A DNA stretch of 64,000 nt, from contig CAXXGC010000006.1 in NCBI GenBank assembly GCA_963667875.2, forward strand, positions 186,001 through 250,000. The letters are read 5' to 3'. This DNA is from JAEXOD01 sp963667875 (GTDB lineage Bacteria > Bacteroidota > Ignavibacteria > Ignavibacteriales > Melioribacteraceae). Shown in pieces: positions 18,712 through 28,195 of the stretch (position 1 is its first letter; the number at the start of each line of letters is the position of its first letter). The position numbers and the translations under genes are program-made. Under the pieces are notes generated by a model. It saw only the letters and a list, made by a program, of their open reading frames with translations, made no database searches and had not been told where the DNA came from.

Positions 18712-18935
18712 AGGTTGTGTGAAAATTGGGGAATAATGGATTCATAGGTGGCACGGCTCGGCCGTGCTGGTGGTTGGTGGGGTTGCCCGTGATTACAAAC
18801 ATTGCTCTTCTCTGAAGTGCTTTTTTGGGATTATTAATGCGATAACATGCTTTGTTATTTTAAATTATTGGTTTTTATATAACACCGGCATTTATGCCGG
18901 TGACAAGAATAAAATAAAATTGGGTTTTAACCCAA
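18712..18935 (+). repeat. composite palindromic element, copy 1
   Basis: It begins AGGTTGTGTGAAAATTGGGG and holds in order: palindrome GCACGGCTCGGCCGTGC (18751-18767), a TTCTCTGAAGTGC half-hairpin, palindrome CACCGGCATTTATGCCGGTG (18883-18902), and TTGGGTTTTAACCCAA (18920-18935). The same blocks in the same order, reverse-complemented, occur at 33580-33811. The start block, stems and spacers are shared, while loops and spacer lengths differ. Confidence 0.85.
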
Positions 18936-19080
18936 GAGTAATAATATTGTATGATTGTTGGAACAATACAACAAGAAAAAGCATCATTCCCCATTTTTAA
19001 TACAGTCTCTAAAAGACATGGTTATTTAAAATTTATTCTAATTTGTTGATATATAAGCATTTACATGGTCAATATCTTTT

Positions 19081-19120
19081 GTTTAAATAACCCTAACCTA
19101 AAGTTTAGTAAACCAGCATT
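19081..19120 (+). repeat. 40-bp repeat shared with 47342-47381 (inverted)
   Basis: This block (starting GTTTAAATAACCCTAACC and ending AAACCAGCATT) is identical over 40 bases to the reverse complement of 47342-47381. It includes AACCTAAAGTTTAG and leads into a GCAT-TTATGC hairpin. A diverged relative (TATAACACCAACCTAAAGG on the complementary strand) lies inside the composite repeat near 33630-33660. Confidence 0.85.
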
Positions 19121-19293
19121 TATGCCGGGGTTGCTACAAACAAAATTATTGGGCTTCAGCCCTGATTGTTTTTACTCTTTTTCTTGGAATATAATGATGT
19201 AAAAACACTTAGTTTTATTTCTAATGTAAAATTCGGGATAAATATTGATTTAAAAATGTTTATGTATAAAGAAATGTAAATAATTATTTATAT

Positions 19294-19323
19294 AACACTA
19301 TTGGGTTTAAGCCCAATAGTGTT
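19294..19323. terminator. 30-base perfect hairpin after the chemoreceptor gene
   Basis: Arms AACACTATTGGG and CCCAATAGTGTT are perfect 12-base complements around the loop TTTAAG. It lies seven bases beyond the stop of the minus-strand MCP gene. There is no clear T-tract on the minus-strand side, so it may be an RNA 3'-end stabiliser or part of the local palindrome family and not a classic terminator. Confidence 0.55.
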
Positions 19324-19330
19324 AATTTAA

Positions 19331-21259
19331 TTATCTATAGGTAGTAGTTTTATTTGATGTTATAACAGACAGATTGTTTTTGGTAAGTTTAAATCTTCTT
19401 ACAAGTTCCTGTAAATCGGATGTAAGGTTGTTTAAATCTTCAGCAGACCGTGCTATTTGTTGTATTCCCGTTGCCGATTCATTAGTAACATTATTAATTG
19501 ATTCAATATTTTTACCAATTTGCTCAGCGGCACTCGCCTGTTCTTCACTTGCAGCAGCAACTTGTGTAACAATATCGGATACTTTTTTTGCGCCTTCAAC
19601 TATTTTATTTAATACATCACCAGCTTTATTTGCCATCTCTTTCCCTTTTTCAACTTCTGTTGTTCCCTGGCGAATTGAATTTACAGCATCAGAAGTATCC
19701 TTTTGGATTGTTTTAATCATTACGGCAATTTCTTTGGTCGCTTTTGTAGTTCTTTCAGCAAGTTTTCTTACTTCATCAGCAACTACTGCAAAACCACGTC
19801 CCTGTTCGCCGGCTCTTGCAGCTTCAATTGCCGCATTTAAAGCTAATAGATTAGTTTGATCGGCAATATCGTCAATTACTTGAACAATTTCTCCAATTTT
19901 ATCACTATTTTGCCCAAGTGTATAAACAGTATCTGCCGATTTTTTAACTACTTCTGCAATTCTATTCATTCCCTCTATTGTTTTATTTACAACTTTTCCA
20001 CCATCTAAAGCATTATCACCGGCAATTTTAGCCGTATCGGCAGCAAATGATGTGTTTTTAGTATTTTCATATATAGTACGTGTCATTTCTTCCACAGCAC
20101 TAGCTACTTCAGTGGTTTGTGCGCTCTGCTCCTGTGCTCCGGCAGCCATTTCTTCGGTAGAGGAGGAAATTTCCGAAGATGCATGGGCTGTAGCCGCAAC
20201 AGCTTCATTCACCCTCATAAGCATCTCGCCTATGTTGTTTATTGCTTTATTGAAGCCTTTAAAGAGTTTTCCTATTTCATCATCATTTTCAACTTTTAAT
20301 TGTACAGTTAAATCCCCTTCTGAAAAGGATTCCATATTAACTAAAAGTTTATCAACACTATTAGATAGATATTGTTTTTGTTTTTCTGCTATCGTTTTTG
20401 ATTTTTCAGCTTCTTTTGCAGCATCTTCTGCAATTGCCCCTTTTTGTTTTACTTCATCCAAGGCAATTCTTATTTCGGTAACCATTTTGTTAAACGATCC
20501 TGTTAATTCCCCTACTTCATCAATTGATTTTTCATCAATAGAAACATTAACATCTCCCGCTGCTACTTTTTTTGCCGCTTCATTGAGAATTTTTATTGGA
20601 TTTGTTATTCTTTTTGAAAAAACAAGTCCAATTATAAAAGCTATCAATAATCCAATAATTATTGCTGTCAATATATCACTTTTTAATGTTGATATTTGCT
20701 CTTCAACATCATCAATATATAAACCGCTTCCAATAAAACAATCCCAATTGGCATAATACTTAACAAATGAAAGTTTTGGCAATGGGATATCGGAACCAAG
20801 TTTAGGATAATAATATTTTACATACCCTTCCCCTTTTGACTTTGTAACGGCTATCATATCCTGAACAAATTTATTACCTAACTTATCTTCAACAGCATAC
20901 CTATTTTCACCTTTTTTTTCAGGAGCTGATCCAAGCGCCATTACCACACCACTCATATCATACATAAAATAATATTCCTTTCCTCCATACCGCAATGCGT
21001 TGATTGCATCAATAGCTTTATCTTTTGCCTCTCCCAAAGATAAGTTACCTATACTTACTTCCCGGTTATAAACATCAAGCACACTATAAGCTGATTCGAC
21101 AACACTTTTTAATTCTTTTTCACGACTGGCATAATAATTTGCTTCAATGCTTGGCAAAATGAAAAAATAAAATATTAATAAAAGTGGTAAAAGTGTAAAT
21201 ACAATTAGAATAAATATTTTTGCTGCTAAAGACGACTTAAAATACTTTAACACACTCAT
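19331..21259 (-). CDS. methyl-accepting chemotaxis protein, single-Cache sensor
   Basis: 642 aa from the ATG at 21259, preferred over a GTG two codons upstream because GGGGTG then lies four bases before the start. Transmembrane helix 1 is at ~13-36 and helix 2 at ~196-216. Between them is a periplasmic single-Cache (sCache_2-like) domain with LRYGGKEYYFMYDMSGVVMA and GSGLYIDDVE motifs. HAMP follows at ~217-270 and a second HAMP-like stretch (FSEGDLTVQLKVENDDEIGKL) at ~313-336. The hairpin tip DQTNLLALNAAIEAARAGEQ sits near ~467-486. Cache domains of this kind bind small organic acids and similar molecules. It is a close paralogue of the protein at 22581-24494 and lies downstream of the porin gene by 25 bases. 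Confidence 0.93.
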   Translation of the reverse strand: MSVLKYFKSSLAAKIFILIVFTLLPLLLIFYFFILPSIEANYYASREKELKSVVESAYSVLDVYNREVSIGNLSLGEAKDKAIDAINALRYGGKEYYFMYDMSGVVMALGSAPEKKGENRYAVEDKLGNKFVQDMIAVTKSKGEGYVKYYYPKLGSDIPLPKLSFVKYYANWDCFIGSGLYIDDVEEQISTLKSDILTAIIIGLLIAFIIGLVFSKRITNPIKILNEAAKKVAAGDVNVSIDEKSIDEVGELTGSFNKMVTEIRIALDEVKQKGAIAEDAAKEAEKSKTIAEKQKQYLSNSVDKLLVNMESFSEGDLTVQLKVENDDEIGKLFKGFNKAINNIGEMLMRVNEAVAATAHASSEISSSTEEMAAGAQEQSAQTTEVASAVEEMTRTIYENTKNTSFAADTAKIAGDNALDGGKVVNKTIEGMNRIAEVVKKSADTVYTLGQNSDKIGEIVQVIDDIADQTNLLALNAAIEAARAGEQGRGFAVVADEVRKLAERTTKATKEIAVMIKTIQKDTSDAVNSIRQGTTEVEKGKEMANKAGDVLNKIVEGAKKVSDIVTQVAAASEEQASAAEQIGKNIESINNVTNESATGIQQIARSAEDLNNLTSDLQELVRRFKLTKNNLSVITSNKTTTYR

Positions 21260-21284
21260 AATCACCCCAAAAATAATTTAACAA

Positions 21285-22514
21285 TTAAAAGTTAAGATAA
21301 TAAAATACTGATGTATATGCACGGATATTTTCGGCATTTTTTGTGTTTAATACTTTTCCTTTATTATCTTGTTTTCCATAAGATGCTGAAGTATATTCAA
21401 CTTCAAACGATAATTTTACATTTCCTTCCTTATACTGAATTCTAGGAGCAATTCTAAAAACATTATCAATATCGGAACCTCGCGAATAATAAGTGCCAAC
21501 AATTTTATCATCAGAACCTAAATTTTTTGTATAACCGGCAAAAACACCAAATTCAAGTTCATTTCCGTAAATCAAATCAATCCAAGCCGAAAATGTTTTT
21601 ATAGGAGTATATTTTTCAATTTTTGTAACAGTATCAATATCTTTTACTGCGTAACCACCTAACATAGTATAGTCTGCTAAATTTGTTCCATAAACACTTT
21701 CCAATTTAGCTGTGAACGGTTTAAAAACAAATTTTGCAAAACCTGAAACAGCATAACTATTAACTTTATTTTTTGAAATAATATTTTTGGAAGTAACAGC
21801 AGTTGGCAATATTGATTTGTATTCACCGGTTAAACCAAACAGATGTTCATTCTCTTTTAATATAAACTGTAAATACATAGCAGGAATTTTGGAATTTTTC
21901 AAATATTCGTTTGTGCCGCCTTTTGGACCAAGGCTAACAAAATCACGTTCAGCTGCTGCAGTTATACTTGTTTTTAAATCACCAAGTTGATAGGAAAGTC
22001 TAACTTGAGGATTTCTTGCAAACGGTTGAAATGGTGCACCGGCATTAGAACCAATTTGATCAGGAAAACATTCCGGAATAAATAAGGGGTTCCAATATTG
22101 TCCAACCAGTAAAGTAACATCTGCCCACTTAAAGTCAACATAAGCATGTCGTATTCTTAAACCATTTACATCGGCATCCGAATTTCCCATAAATTCAACT
22201 TCAACTAAACCTCCGGTTTTGGCTCCAAGAAAAGTTCCACCTGTAACTTTAGCAGAAAGTTTTGTTTGAATTGACGCCATTTGAAAATTACCAATTTTAT
22301 TTATATCCTCACCTTTGGAATTTAGAACTTCTGGTTTTGGATAAAGTAAAAAATGCCCCTCTCGTACTGCAACAACCTGCCTTGTATCATATATAGCTTG
22401 AAGATTTACAAAACCTCCAAATTTTATGGAAAAATCATTATTTTCCGCTTGAGAAAACAAACTCCGTGGCACAAAAACAATGACTATTATTAACATTGTT
22501 ATAAAGTTTTTCAT
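21285..22514 (-). CDS. porin-like outer membrane beta-barrel protein
   Basis: 409 aa. Signal peptide (residues 1-22, ending LFSQA). The mature part begins with FSIKFGGFVNLQAIYDTRQ, the typical first strand of Bacteroidota DcaP-like porins. It continues with alternating amphipathic strands (GLVEVEFMG, LRIRHAYVDFKWADVTLLVGQYW) and ends in YTSVFYYLNF, an aromatic C-terminus expected of a barrel. It sits between two chemoreceptor genes (66 and 25 bases spacing) and is very likely co-transcribed with them, which suggests uptake of the same nutrient the receptors sense (inference). Confidence 0.8.
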   Translation of the reverse strand: MKNFITMLIIVIVFVPRSLFSQAENNDFSIKFGGFVNLQAIYDTRQVVAVREGHFLLYPKPEVLNSKGEDINKIGNFQMASIQTKLSAKVTGGTFLGAKTGGLVEVEFMGNSDADVNGLRIRHAYVDFKWADVTLLVGQYWNPLFIPECFPDQIGSNAGAPFQPFARNPQVRLSYQLGDLKTSITAAAERDFVSLGPKGGTNEYLKNSKIPAMYLQFILKENEHLFGLTGEYKSILPTAVTSKNIISKNKVNSYAVSGFAKFVFKPFTAKLESVYGTNLADYTMLGGYAVKDIDTVTKIEKYTPIKTFSAWIDLIYGNELEFGVFAGYTKNLGSDDKIVGTYYSRGSDIDNVFRIAPRIQYKEGNVKLSFEVEYTSASYGKQDNKGKVLNTKNAENIRAYTSVFYYLNF

Positions 22515-22580
22515 TTTATCCTCTATTATTTCTTTTTTATTCTATTTTAGTCTGTCGTAATTAATATGACTATTGAACTA

Positions 22581-24494
22581 TTATCTTTTAATCATCTTAT
22601 TTTTGAAATTATAACCGGCCAATTTAAATCTGGATACCAATTCCTGCAATTCAAAAGTTAGTTTATTCAAATCTTCCGCAGCAGTCGCTATTTGCTGAAT
22701 AGCATTTGCAGATTCGTTTGTAACATTACTTATTGATTCAATATTTTTCCCAATTTCTTCTGCAGTTGCAGCCTGTTGCTCACCAGAGGCAGCTACTTGA
22801 ACAATAACATCGGATACTTTTTTTGCTCCTTCAACAATTCTATCTAAAACCTCACCAGCTTTTGCAGCTTTAGTTTTTCCATTCTCTACTTCGGCAGTAC
22901 CACGTTTCATTGAATCAACTGCTTCACTGGTATCTTTTTGTATTGTTTTTATCATAACCGCAATTTCTTTTGTAGCTTTTGTGGTTCTTTCTGCAAGTTT
23001 TCTTACTTCATCTGCCACTACCGCAAAACCGCGTCCTTGTTCTCCGGCTCTGGCGGCTTCAATTGCAGCATTTAAGGCAAGCAAATTTGTTTGATCTGCT
23101 ATATCGTTAATAACTTGAACAATTTCACCAATTTTATCGCTGTTTTGACCCAGAGTAAATACCGTATCAGCCGATTGTTTTACAACAGCTGCAATTTTAT
23201 TCATTCCTTCAATTGTTTCGTTAACTACTCTTCCACCTTCCAAAGCATTGTTGCCTGCATCTTTTGCAGTTTGCGCAGCATAAGAAGTATTTTTTGTATT
23301 TTCAAAAATTGTTCTTGTCATTTCTTCAACTGCACTAGCAACCTCTGTTGTTTGAGCACTTTGTTCCTGAGCACCTGCAGCCATTTCTTCGGTTGAAGAG
23401 GATATCTGGTTGGAGGCGCTTGCTGTTGCGTTAACAGATTCTTCAACTTTATGCAGCATATCGCTAATATTATTTACCGCTTTATTAAAACCGTTAAATA
23501 ATCTCCCTATCTCATCATTATTTTCCACATTCAACTGAACAGTTAAATCACCATCAGAAAATTTTTCCATATTAACTAATAACAAATCAACACTTTTTGC
23601 CAAATAAAGTTTTTGTGCTTCGCTGGTTTGTTTTGCCTTTTCAGCTTCATTTGCAGCTCTTTCAGCAACTTCACTTTTTTCTTTTACACTAAACAAAGCC
23701 GATTTTATCTCTTCAACCATCTTATTAAATACTACGGCTAATTTACCAACCTCATCTTCACTTTTTACAGTAACATTTATATCAACATTACCCTGAGCTA
23801 CTTTTTGTGCGGCTTCATTTAATTCTTTTATTGGATTTGTAATTTTACGGCTAAAAATAAAACCTACAATAAAAGCAATTAATGAACCGAAAACAATAGC
23901 CCACATAGTATCACTTTTTAGTGCGGAAATTTGTACTTCAATATCATCTATATATAAGCCGCTACCAATAAAACATTGCCACGCGCTAAAATATTTTACA
24001 TACGATTGTTTTGGCAAAGGAATATCGGTACCCAAACGAGGGAAATAATATGTAGTATATCCTTCCCCTTTAGACAAGCAAATATCAACCATATTTTTGA
24101 TATATTTATTACCTAACTGGTCTTCTTTATCTAACCAGTTTTCGCCTCTTTTTTCCGGTGTGCTGCCATGGGCCATTAATATACATTGAGTATCAAATAG
24201 AAAATAATAACCATTATCACCATACCTAAGTGCGTTAATTTCACTTATTGCTAAATCTTTTGCTTCTTGCAGAGTAAGAGAACCACTAGTAACTTTTTGA
24301 TTATAAATGTTTAATATACCATAGGCTGTTTCAACGCTACTTTTAAGTTCCTTTTGCCTGCTTTCATAATAGCTGGTTTCTATTTTGGGCATTATAAAAA
24401 AATTAAATATTATAATAATCGGCAAAATAGTAAATACAATTAGCGCAAGTATTTTTGCAGCTATTGAAGTTTTAAACAATTTATATATGTTCAT
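22581..24494 (-). CDS. methyl-accepting chemotaxis protein, single-Cache sensor (paralogue)
   Basis: 637 aa, same architecture as the MCP at 19331-21259: helix 1 ~13-35, single-Cache domain ~36-190 (LRYGDNGYYFLFDTQCILMAH; GSGLYIDDIEVQ), helix 2 ~196-216, HAMP, second HAMP-like segment FSDGDLTVQLNVENNDEIG, and signalling tip DQTNLLALNAAIEAARAGEQ. The signalling half is nearly identical to its neighbour, while the Cache half differs at many positions, consistent with duplication followed by change in ligand preference. A GAGG-type ribosome-binding site precedes the ATG. First gene of the three-gene set. Confidence 0.93.
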   Translation of the reverse strand: MNIYKLFKTSIAAKILALIVFTILPIIIIFNFFIMPKIETSYYESRQKELKSSVETAYGILNIYNQKVTSGSLTLQEAKDLAISEINALRYGDNGYYFLFDTQCILMAHGSTPEKRGENWLDKEDQLGNKYIKNMVDICLSKGEGYTTYYFPRLGTDIPLPKQSYVKYFSAWQCFIGSGLYIDDIEVQISALKSDTMWAIVFGSLIAFIVGFIFSRKITNPIKELNEAAQKVAQGNVDINVTVKSEDEVGKLAVVFNKMVEEIKSALFSVKEKSEVAERAANEAEKAKQTSEAQKLYLAKSVDLLLVNMEKFSDGDLTVQLNVENNDEIGRLFNGFNKAVNNISDMLHKVEESVNATASASNQISSSTEEMAAGAQEQSAQTTEVASAVEEMTRTIFENTKNTSYAAQTAKDAGNNALEGGRVVNETIEGMNKIAAVVKQSADTVFTLGQNSDKIGEIVQVINDIADQTNLLALNAAIEAARAGEQGRGFAVVADEVRKLAERTTKATKEIAVMIKTIQKDTSEAVDSMKRGTAEVENGKTKAAKAGEVLDRIVEGAKKVSDVIVQVAASGEQQAATAEEIGKNIESISNVTNESANAIQQIATAAEDLNKLTFELQELVSRFKLAGYNFKNKMIKR

Positions 24495-24785
24495 GATGAT
24501 ACCTCACTAATATTGTGATGATTTTAATTAGCTGTTTTTCTTAATTCAATAAGTTTTGAGTAAATCACCGTCTAACAAAACCAATCAAAATTAAAAATAA
24601 ATAATTGACAAGTATAAATAGAATTTCAGACAAAAAAAGAAGTACGAAAGTATATAATACTTTTAGTTATATAATCGAATTTTTGTTAAAAAAGTTTAAT
24701 AATTTTTCATTAATATTGAATATTTTTCTATCATATTCATTATTAGCGAGGTAAAATCGATATTTAATAAATGCAGCTTTGGTTT
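24495..24785. other. 291-bp intergenic region
   Basis: AT-rich sequence upstream of the receptor-porin-receptor set and downstream of the saccharopine dehydrogenase-like gene. I see no hairpin terminator or coding frame; it should contain the promoter of the 24494 gene. Confidence 0.6.
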
Positions 24786-26135
24786 TTATTCATCCCTGCT
24801 TTCAATTCGTTCGGTAAAGTTAATACCCTCTTTTTTAAGCTCTTCAATTACTTTTGTATATATTATCGGTTGGATAGGAATATAACATCCCGAGAGTGGT
24901 AATTCTTTATTTAATATAAGTTTAGCAGCAATGGCAGCAGGCAGCCCCACAGTTTTTGCTATTGCAGTAAAACCATTAGGATCTCCGTATTCTACCATTG
25001 TAGAAATTATTTTTTCTTTTTTGTTTTCTTTTGGATACTCAACGTCCAATTCATGAATAAGTATAACCATATCTCTTCCGCCGGCAGGCAAAATCAATTT
25101 TTTCTTTAATATATTTGTTAATACTTCTGCAGCAGTTTTTGGGTCAGAATCGATTTTTTCATTTGTAAATAATCCAAACCACCGCAAATTATCCATTATT
25201 TTTCCGGTAGGATTAATACCTAAAAAGTTAGCTACTCTTGTATCTAATTTAGTACCATTTGCGTTCAACGGCAAAAACATCTCCGTAAATTCGGCATAAG
25301 TTATTTTATTGAGATTTGGAATACGCATTGTTTCATTAGGCATGCCAAGTTTAACTAATTGACTCCAGGTTTCACACCATCCGGGATAACGTAATGTACC
25401 TCTAATCATGGTATCTACGCGTTTAAGATTAAAAACATCTATATATATTAGTGAATCTCTATTGGGGTAAGCTTCCAATGTTCCTACTCCATCAACTTCT
25501 ACTGCCCAGGTGCGGTTAAATACATGTGATTGTGTTAAAACCTTAATTTTTCCATTTTCCATATATTGTGCACCCGATTCTCCGGCCATTGCAACATTAC
25601 GGGGATTCCAAGTTATAGCATACTTTAATGGATTTGCTACAGATTCAGGAGCCGGCAAACCACTACCATAAGAAAGAATTGAAGTGATTATCCCGTCATT
25701 AGCCCGAACTTTATCTATAATAGACATTGCCCAAATATGATCAATGCCCGGATCTAACCCCATTTCGTTTAATATAATTATTCCTTTGCGCATTGCATCT
25801 TTATGCAAATCGCGGGTTCGTGCGTTTTCGTACGAAGCAGTAACACAATGTTTTCCCATATCCAAACATTCAAGAGCAATTTGATACTGAAAAACAGGAG
25901 CTAAAAAATTTATAACAATATCACATTTACCAATTAAGGATTTTCTTAACATTTCATCATTTACATCAAATTCAACCGCGGTTCCACGGGGATGCCTGTT
26001 AATTCTTTCATTAGCAAGATTATAATCTTTATCTCCAACTATTATAAACCAATCATATTTTTCAGCGTACTTTAACATATAAGATATTAAATAAGGAGAA
26101 CTTTGACCTGCACCAAGAATTAAAACATTTTTCAT
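24786..26135 (-). CDS. saccharopine dehydrogenase family protein
   Basis: 449 aa, cytoplasmic. The N-terminal Rossmann motif MKNVLILGAGQSSPYLISYM and the internal NEMGLDPGIDHIWAM and SYGSGLPAPE segments match the saccharopine dehydrogenase (glutamate-forming, LYS9-type) family. These enzymes act in lysine breakdown or in the alpha-aminoadipate route. Bacterial homologues also include carboxynorspermidine synthase, which has a different signature, so lysine catabolism is favoured but not proven. It is the last gene of an 11-gene minus-strand run and lies 10 bases after the Ppx/GppA gene. Confidence 0.8.
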   Translation of the reverse strand: MKNVLILGAGQSSPYLISYMLKYAEKYDWFIIVGDKDYNLANERINRHPRGTAVEFDVNDEMLRKSLIGKCDIVINFLAPVFQYQIALECLDMGKHCVTASYENARTRDLHKDAMRKGIIILNEMGLDPGIDHIWAMSIIDKVRANDGIITSILSYGSGLPAPESVANPLKYAITWNPRNVAMAGESGAQYMENGKIKVLTQSHVFNRTWAVEVDGVGTLEAYPNRDSLIYIDVFNLKRVDTMIRGTLRYPGWCETWSQLVKLGMPNETMRIPNLNKITYAEFTEMFLPLNANGTKLDTRVANFLGINPTGKIMDNLRWFGLFTNEKIDSDPKTAAEVLTNILKKKLILPAGGRDMVILIHELDVEYPKENKKEKIISTMVEYGDPNGFTAIAKTVGLPAAIAAKLILNKELPLSGCYIPIQPIIYTKVIEELKKEGINFTERIESRDE

Positions 26136-26145
26136 AATTATTCCT

Positions 26146-27099
26146 CTAACTATCTTTTTTGGTATTTGCGTAGTTAATAATCATTCCTTCACGCATAGCA
26201 TAAGTAGAAAGTGCTAATTGTTCTATTCTAAACATTTTAAATATTTCAGATAAAATTATTATTCCGGCAGGAAAAATATCCGCCCGTTTATTTTCCAAAC
26301 CTTTTAGGTTCAACCTTTCTTCTTTTGAAGTTTTGGATAAAATTTCATTTTCCAGTTTGAAAAGATGTTTTGCTTTAATAATACCGCCATTTATACTTTC
26401 CAAATAAACACCCGCTTCTTTCTTTTCAATCATTAAATAAGTTGAATATATTGTTCCGGAAGCACCGGCATAATTTTCAATTTTGTTCATATTTATTTGA
26501 TCGAATACTTCATTAGCTAAAATTTCTTGTACATAATCGCGACATTTGTTAATATTTTCAGTTGTTAACAAAAAATCCTTAAAAAACATTTTTGAAAGAC
26601 GAACTGCCCCAATTGGAATACTTTTTGAAAAAATAACCTCATTTTTATTACCGACTATAAATTCGGTACTGCCTCCGCCAATATCAAACGCCATTATTAA
26701 ATGATTTTGCAAATTAAGTGACTTTGCAATTCCGGTATAAATTAAATAGGCTTCGTCAGATCCGCTTATTAAATCAACATCAAGGTTTAATTCGGTTTTA
26801 ATTCTATTAATAAAATCGTTACCGTTTGATGCTTCTCGTACAGCACTTGTAGCACAAGCCAATACTACTGCTTTATAAATTACAGCAACAGCCAAGTATT
26901 TTTTAATTGTTGTAATGGCTCTATCCATTGCTTCATTACTTAAACTTCCCAGATTGCTAAATGTATCCTCGCCCAGCCTAACTACTTCCCTCTTTCTATG
27001 AATTAAATCAATATTGCCATTTTCATCAACATTTGCAATAATCATATGTATTGAATTTGTACCAATATCAATAGCTGCTACTATGTGTTTTTTGTTCAT
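26146..27099 (-). CDS. Ppx/GppA exopolyphosphatase family protein
   Basis: 317 aa. The actin-like ATPase fold signatures AAIDIGTNSIHMIIA (residues ~8-22) and AFDIGGGSTEFIVG (~138-151) are intact, as is the CATSAVREASNG motif at ~82-93. The length corresponds to the short form of the family without the C-terminal HD-type domains. Members hydrolyse inorganic polyphosphate or pppGpp. It lies between the GT9 and saccharopine dehydrogenase-like genes with gaps of 4 and 10 bases. Confidence 0.88.
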   Translation of the reverse strand: MNKKHIVAAIDIGTNSIHMIIANVDENGNIDLIHRKREVVRLGEDTFSNLGSLSNEAMDRAITTIKKYLAVAVIYKAVVLACATSAVREASNGNDFINRIKTELNLDVDLISGSDEAYLIYTGIAKSLNLQNHLIMAFDIGGGSTEFIVGNKNEVIFSKSIPIGAVRLSKMFFKDFLLTTENINKCRDYVQEILANEVFDQINMNKIENYAGASGTIYSTYLMIEKKEAGVYLESINGGIIKAKHLFKLENEILSKTSKEERLNLKGLENKRADIFPAGIIILSEIFKMFRIEQLALSTYAMREGMIINYANTKKDS

Positions 27100-27103
27100 A
27101 ATT

Positions 27104-28183
27104 TTATATTTTATTTTCTAATATTTTTTTACACAAAATTAAAACTTCTTCAACTGAAACATCATTTATCAGTTCAGATTGATTTTTGCAAAAAAATTTA
27201 TTTTTGCCTACAGGAGCCCAATTATATGGATTTGTAGGTCCAAATATCGAAATTTGTGGTGTATTTGTACTACCTGCAACATGCATAACACCTGTATCAT
27301 TAGTAATAAATAAATCCGATAAGGCTATAACTGCAGCTAATTCCGGTATTTTTTTATCAATAAAATACCCAATTTTATAATTTAGATTATCTTTAATATA
27401 ATCAATTTCCGCTTTATCACTGCTGCTGCCTGTACAATAAACTAATGCGTTATATTTTTCTATTAAATATTTAATTACAGTAATATAATTATCTAAAGAC
27501 CACCTGTTTTTGGGTTTTCCTGCTCCCACGTGCAGCCCAACAATATTTTTATAAATAACACCCGATGAAATAGATTTGATAAATCCTTCGGCTATTGTTT
27601 GGTCATCTTTATCAAATGAAATTACGGGAGCAAATTTTGTAGTTGTTATTCCAAACTTACGCACAATATCCAATCCAAAATCGGCTACATGCTGATCCGG
27701 ATATATTCGCCAGTCAAGCGGAACTTTGACATCAAAAAAATACGAATACTTATTTTTAACCCCATTAAGTTCACTTGCCCCAATTCTAATCTTTGAATTT
27801 GACAATCTTCCCAATAAAGAACTGGTAAAAGATAAAGATACTGTTGAGGGAACAATTGCCAAATCGTATTTTTGGTTAAGTATATTCATTAATTGGTTAA
27901 AATAGATGGGATTAAATATCTGTTTCTTATCAAAAACAAATAGTTTATCAATATATTTATTTTTGGTTACAGCATAATAGTTTTGAGGACTTACTAAAAC
28001 GGTTAGTTTGCAATTGGGATATTTTTCTTTAATTGCTACAAATAATGCGCTGCTGGCAAGCAGATCTCCAAATTGATTATGCTGGCGGACAATAAAAACA
28101 TTATTAATTAACGGAAGCGATTTAAGATTTGACTCTTTTAATCCAAGTAATTTATTAAAAATTTCTACAATTAATGATTTCAT
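27104..28183 (-). CDS. glycosyltransferase family 9 (heptosyltransferase-like)
   Basis: 359 aa. It contains VRQHNQFGDLLASSALF near residues 32-48, the N-terminal acceptor-side motif of GT9. The C-terminal donor-binding region has VGLHVGAGKPKNRWS and TNDTGVMHVAGSTNTPQIS followed by GPTNPYNWAP. Family members add heptose or related sugars to the lipopolysaccharide core at the cytoplasmic face of the inner membrane. The donor and acceptor cannot be inferred. Confidence 0.88.
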   Translation of the reverse strand: MKSLIVEIFNKLLGLKESNLKSLPLINNVFIVRQHNQFGDLLASSALFVAIKEKYPNCKLTVLVSPQNYYAVTKNKYIDKLFVFDKKQIFNPIYFNQLMNILNQKYDLAIVPSTVSLSFTSSLLGRLSNSKIRIGASELNGVKNKYSYFFDVKVPLDWRIYPDQHVADFGLDIVRKFGITTTKFAPVISFDKDDQTIAEGFIKSISSGVIYKNIVGLHVGAGKPKNRWSLDNYITVIKYLIEKYNALVYCTGSSSDKAEIDYIKDNLNYKIGYFIDKKIPELAAVIALSDLFITNDTGVMHVAGSTNTPQISIFGPTNPYNWAPVGKNKFFCKNQSELINDVSVEEVLILCKKILENKI

Positions 28184-28195
28184 TTTTGTCAGTAA

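Larger units (their letters stand above)
18422..19330. other. 909-bp gene-free region with palindromic repeats
   Basis: No credible gene. Bases 18422-18711 are AT-rich and should hold the promoter of the minus-strand operon that starts at 18421. From 18712 on, the DNA is a series of short perfect or near-perfect palindromes (listed separately). Bases 18533-18548 (ATTTTGCAATAGGAAT) recur exactly at 46971-46986, at the left edge of the other large palindrome cluster. A 78-codon open frame at 18764-19000 runs through the palindromes and is not believed. Confidence 0.8.

Noticed and set aside
18764..19000. 78-codon frame
   Set aside because: It runs across several palindromes of the composite repeat, has no ribosome-binding site, and has no counterpart frame in the inverted copy at 33580-33811.
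20052..20756. 234-codon open frame on the plus strand inside the chemoreceptor gene
   Set aside because: It is antisense to a clear MCP gene; the frame is open because of the codon bias of the coiled coil, and the translated sequence is serine/phenylalanine-rich with no family features.
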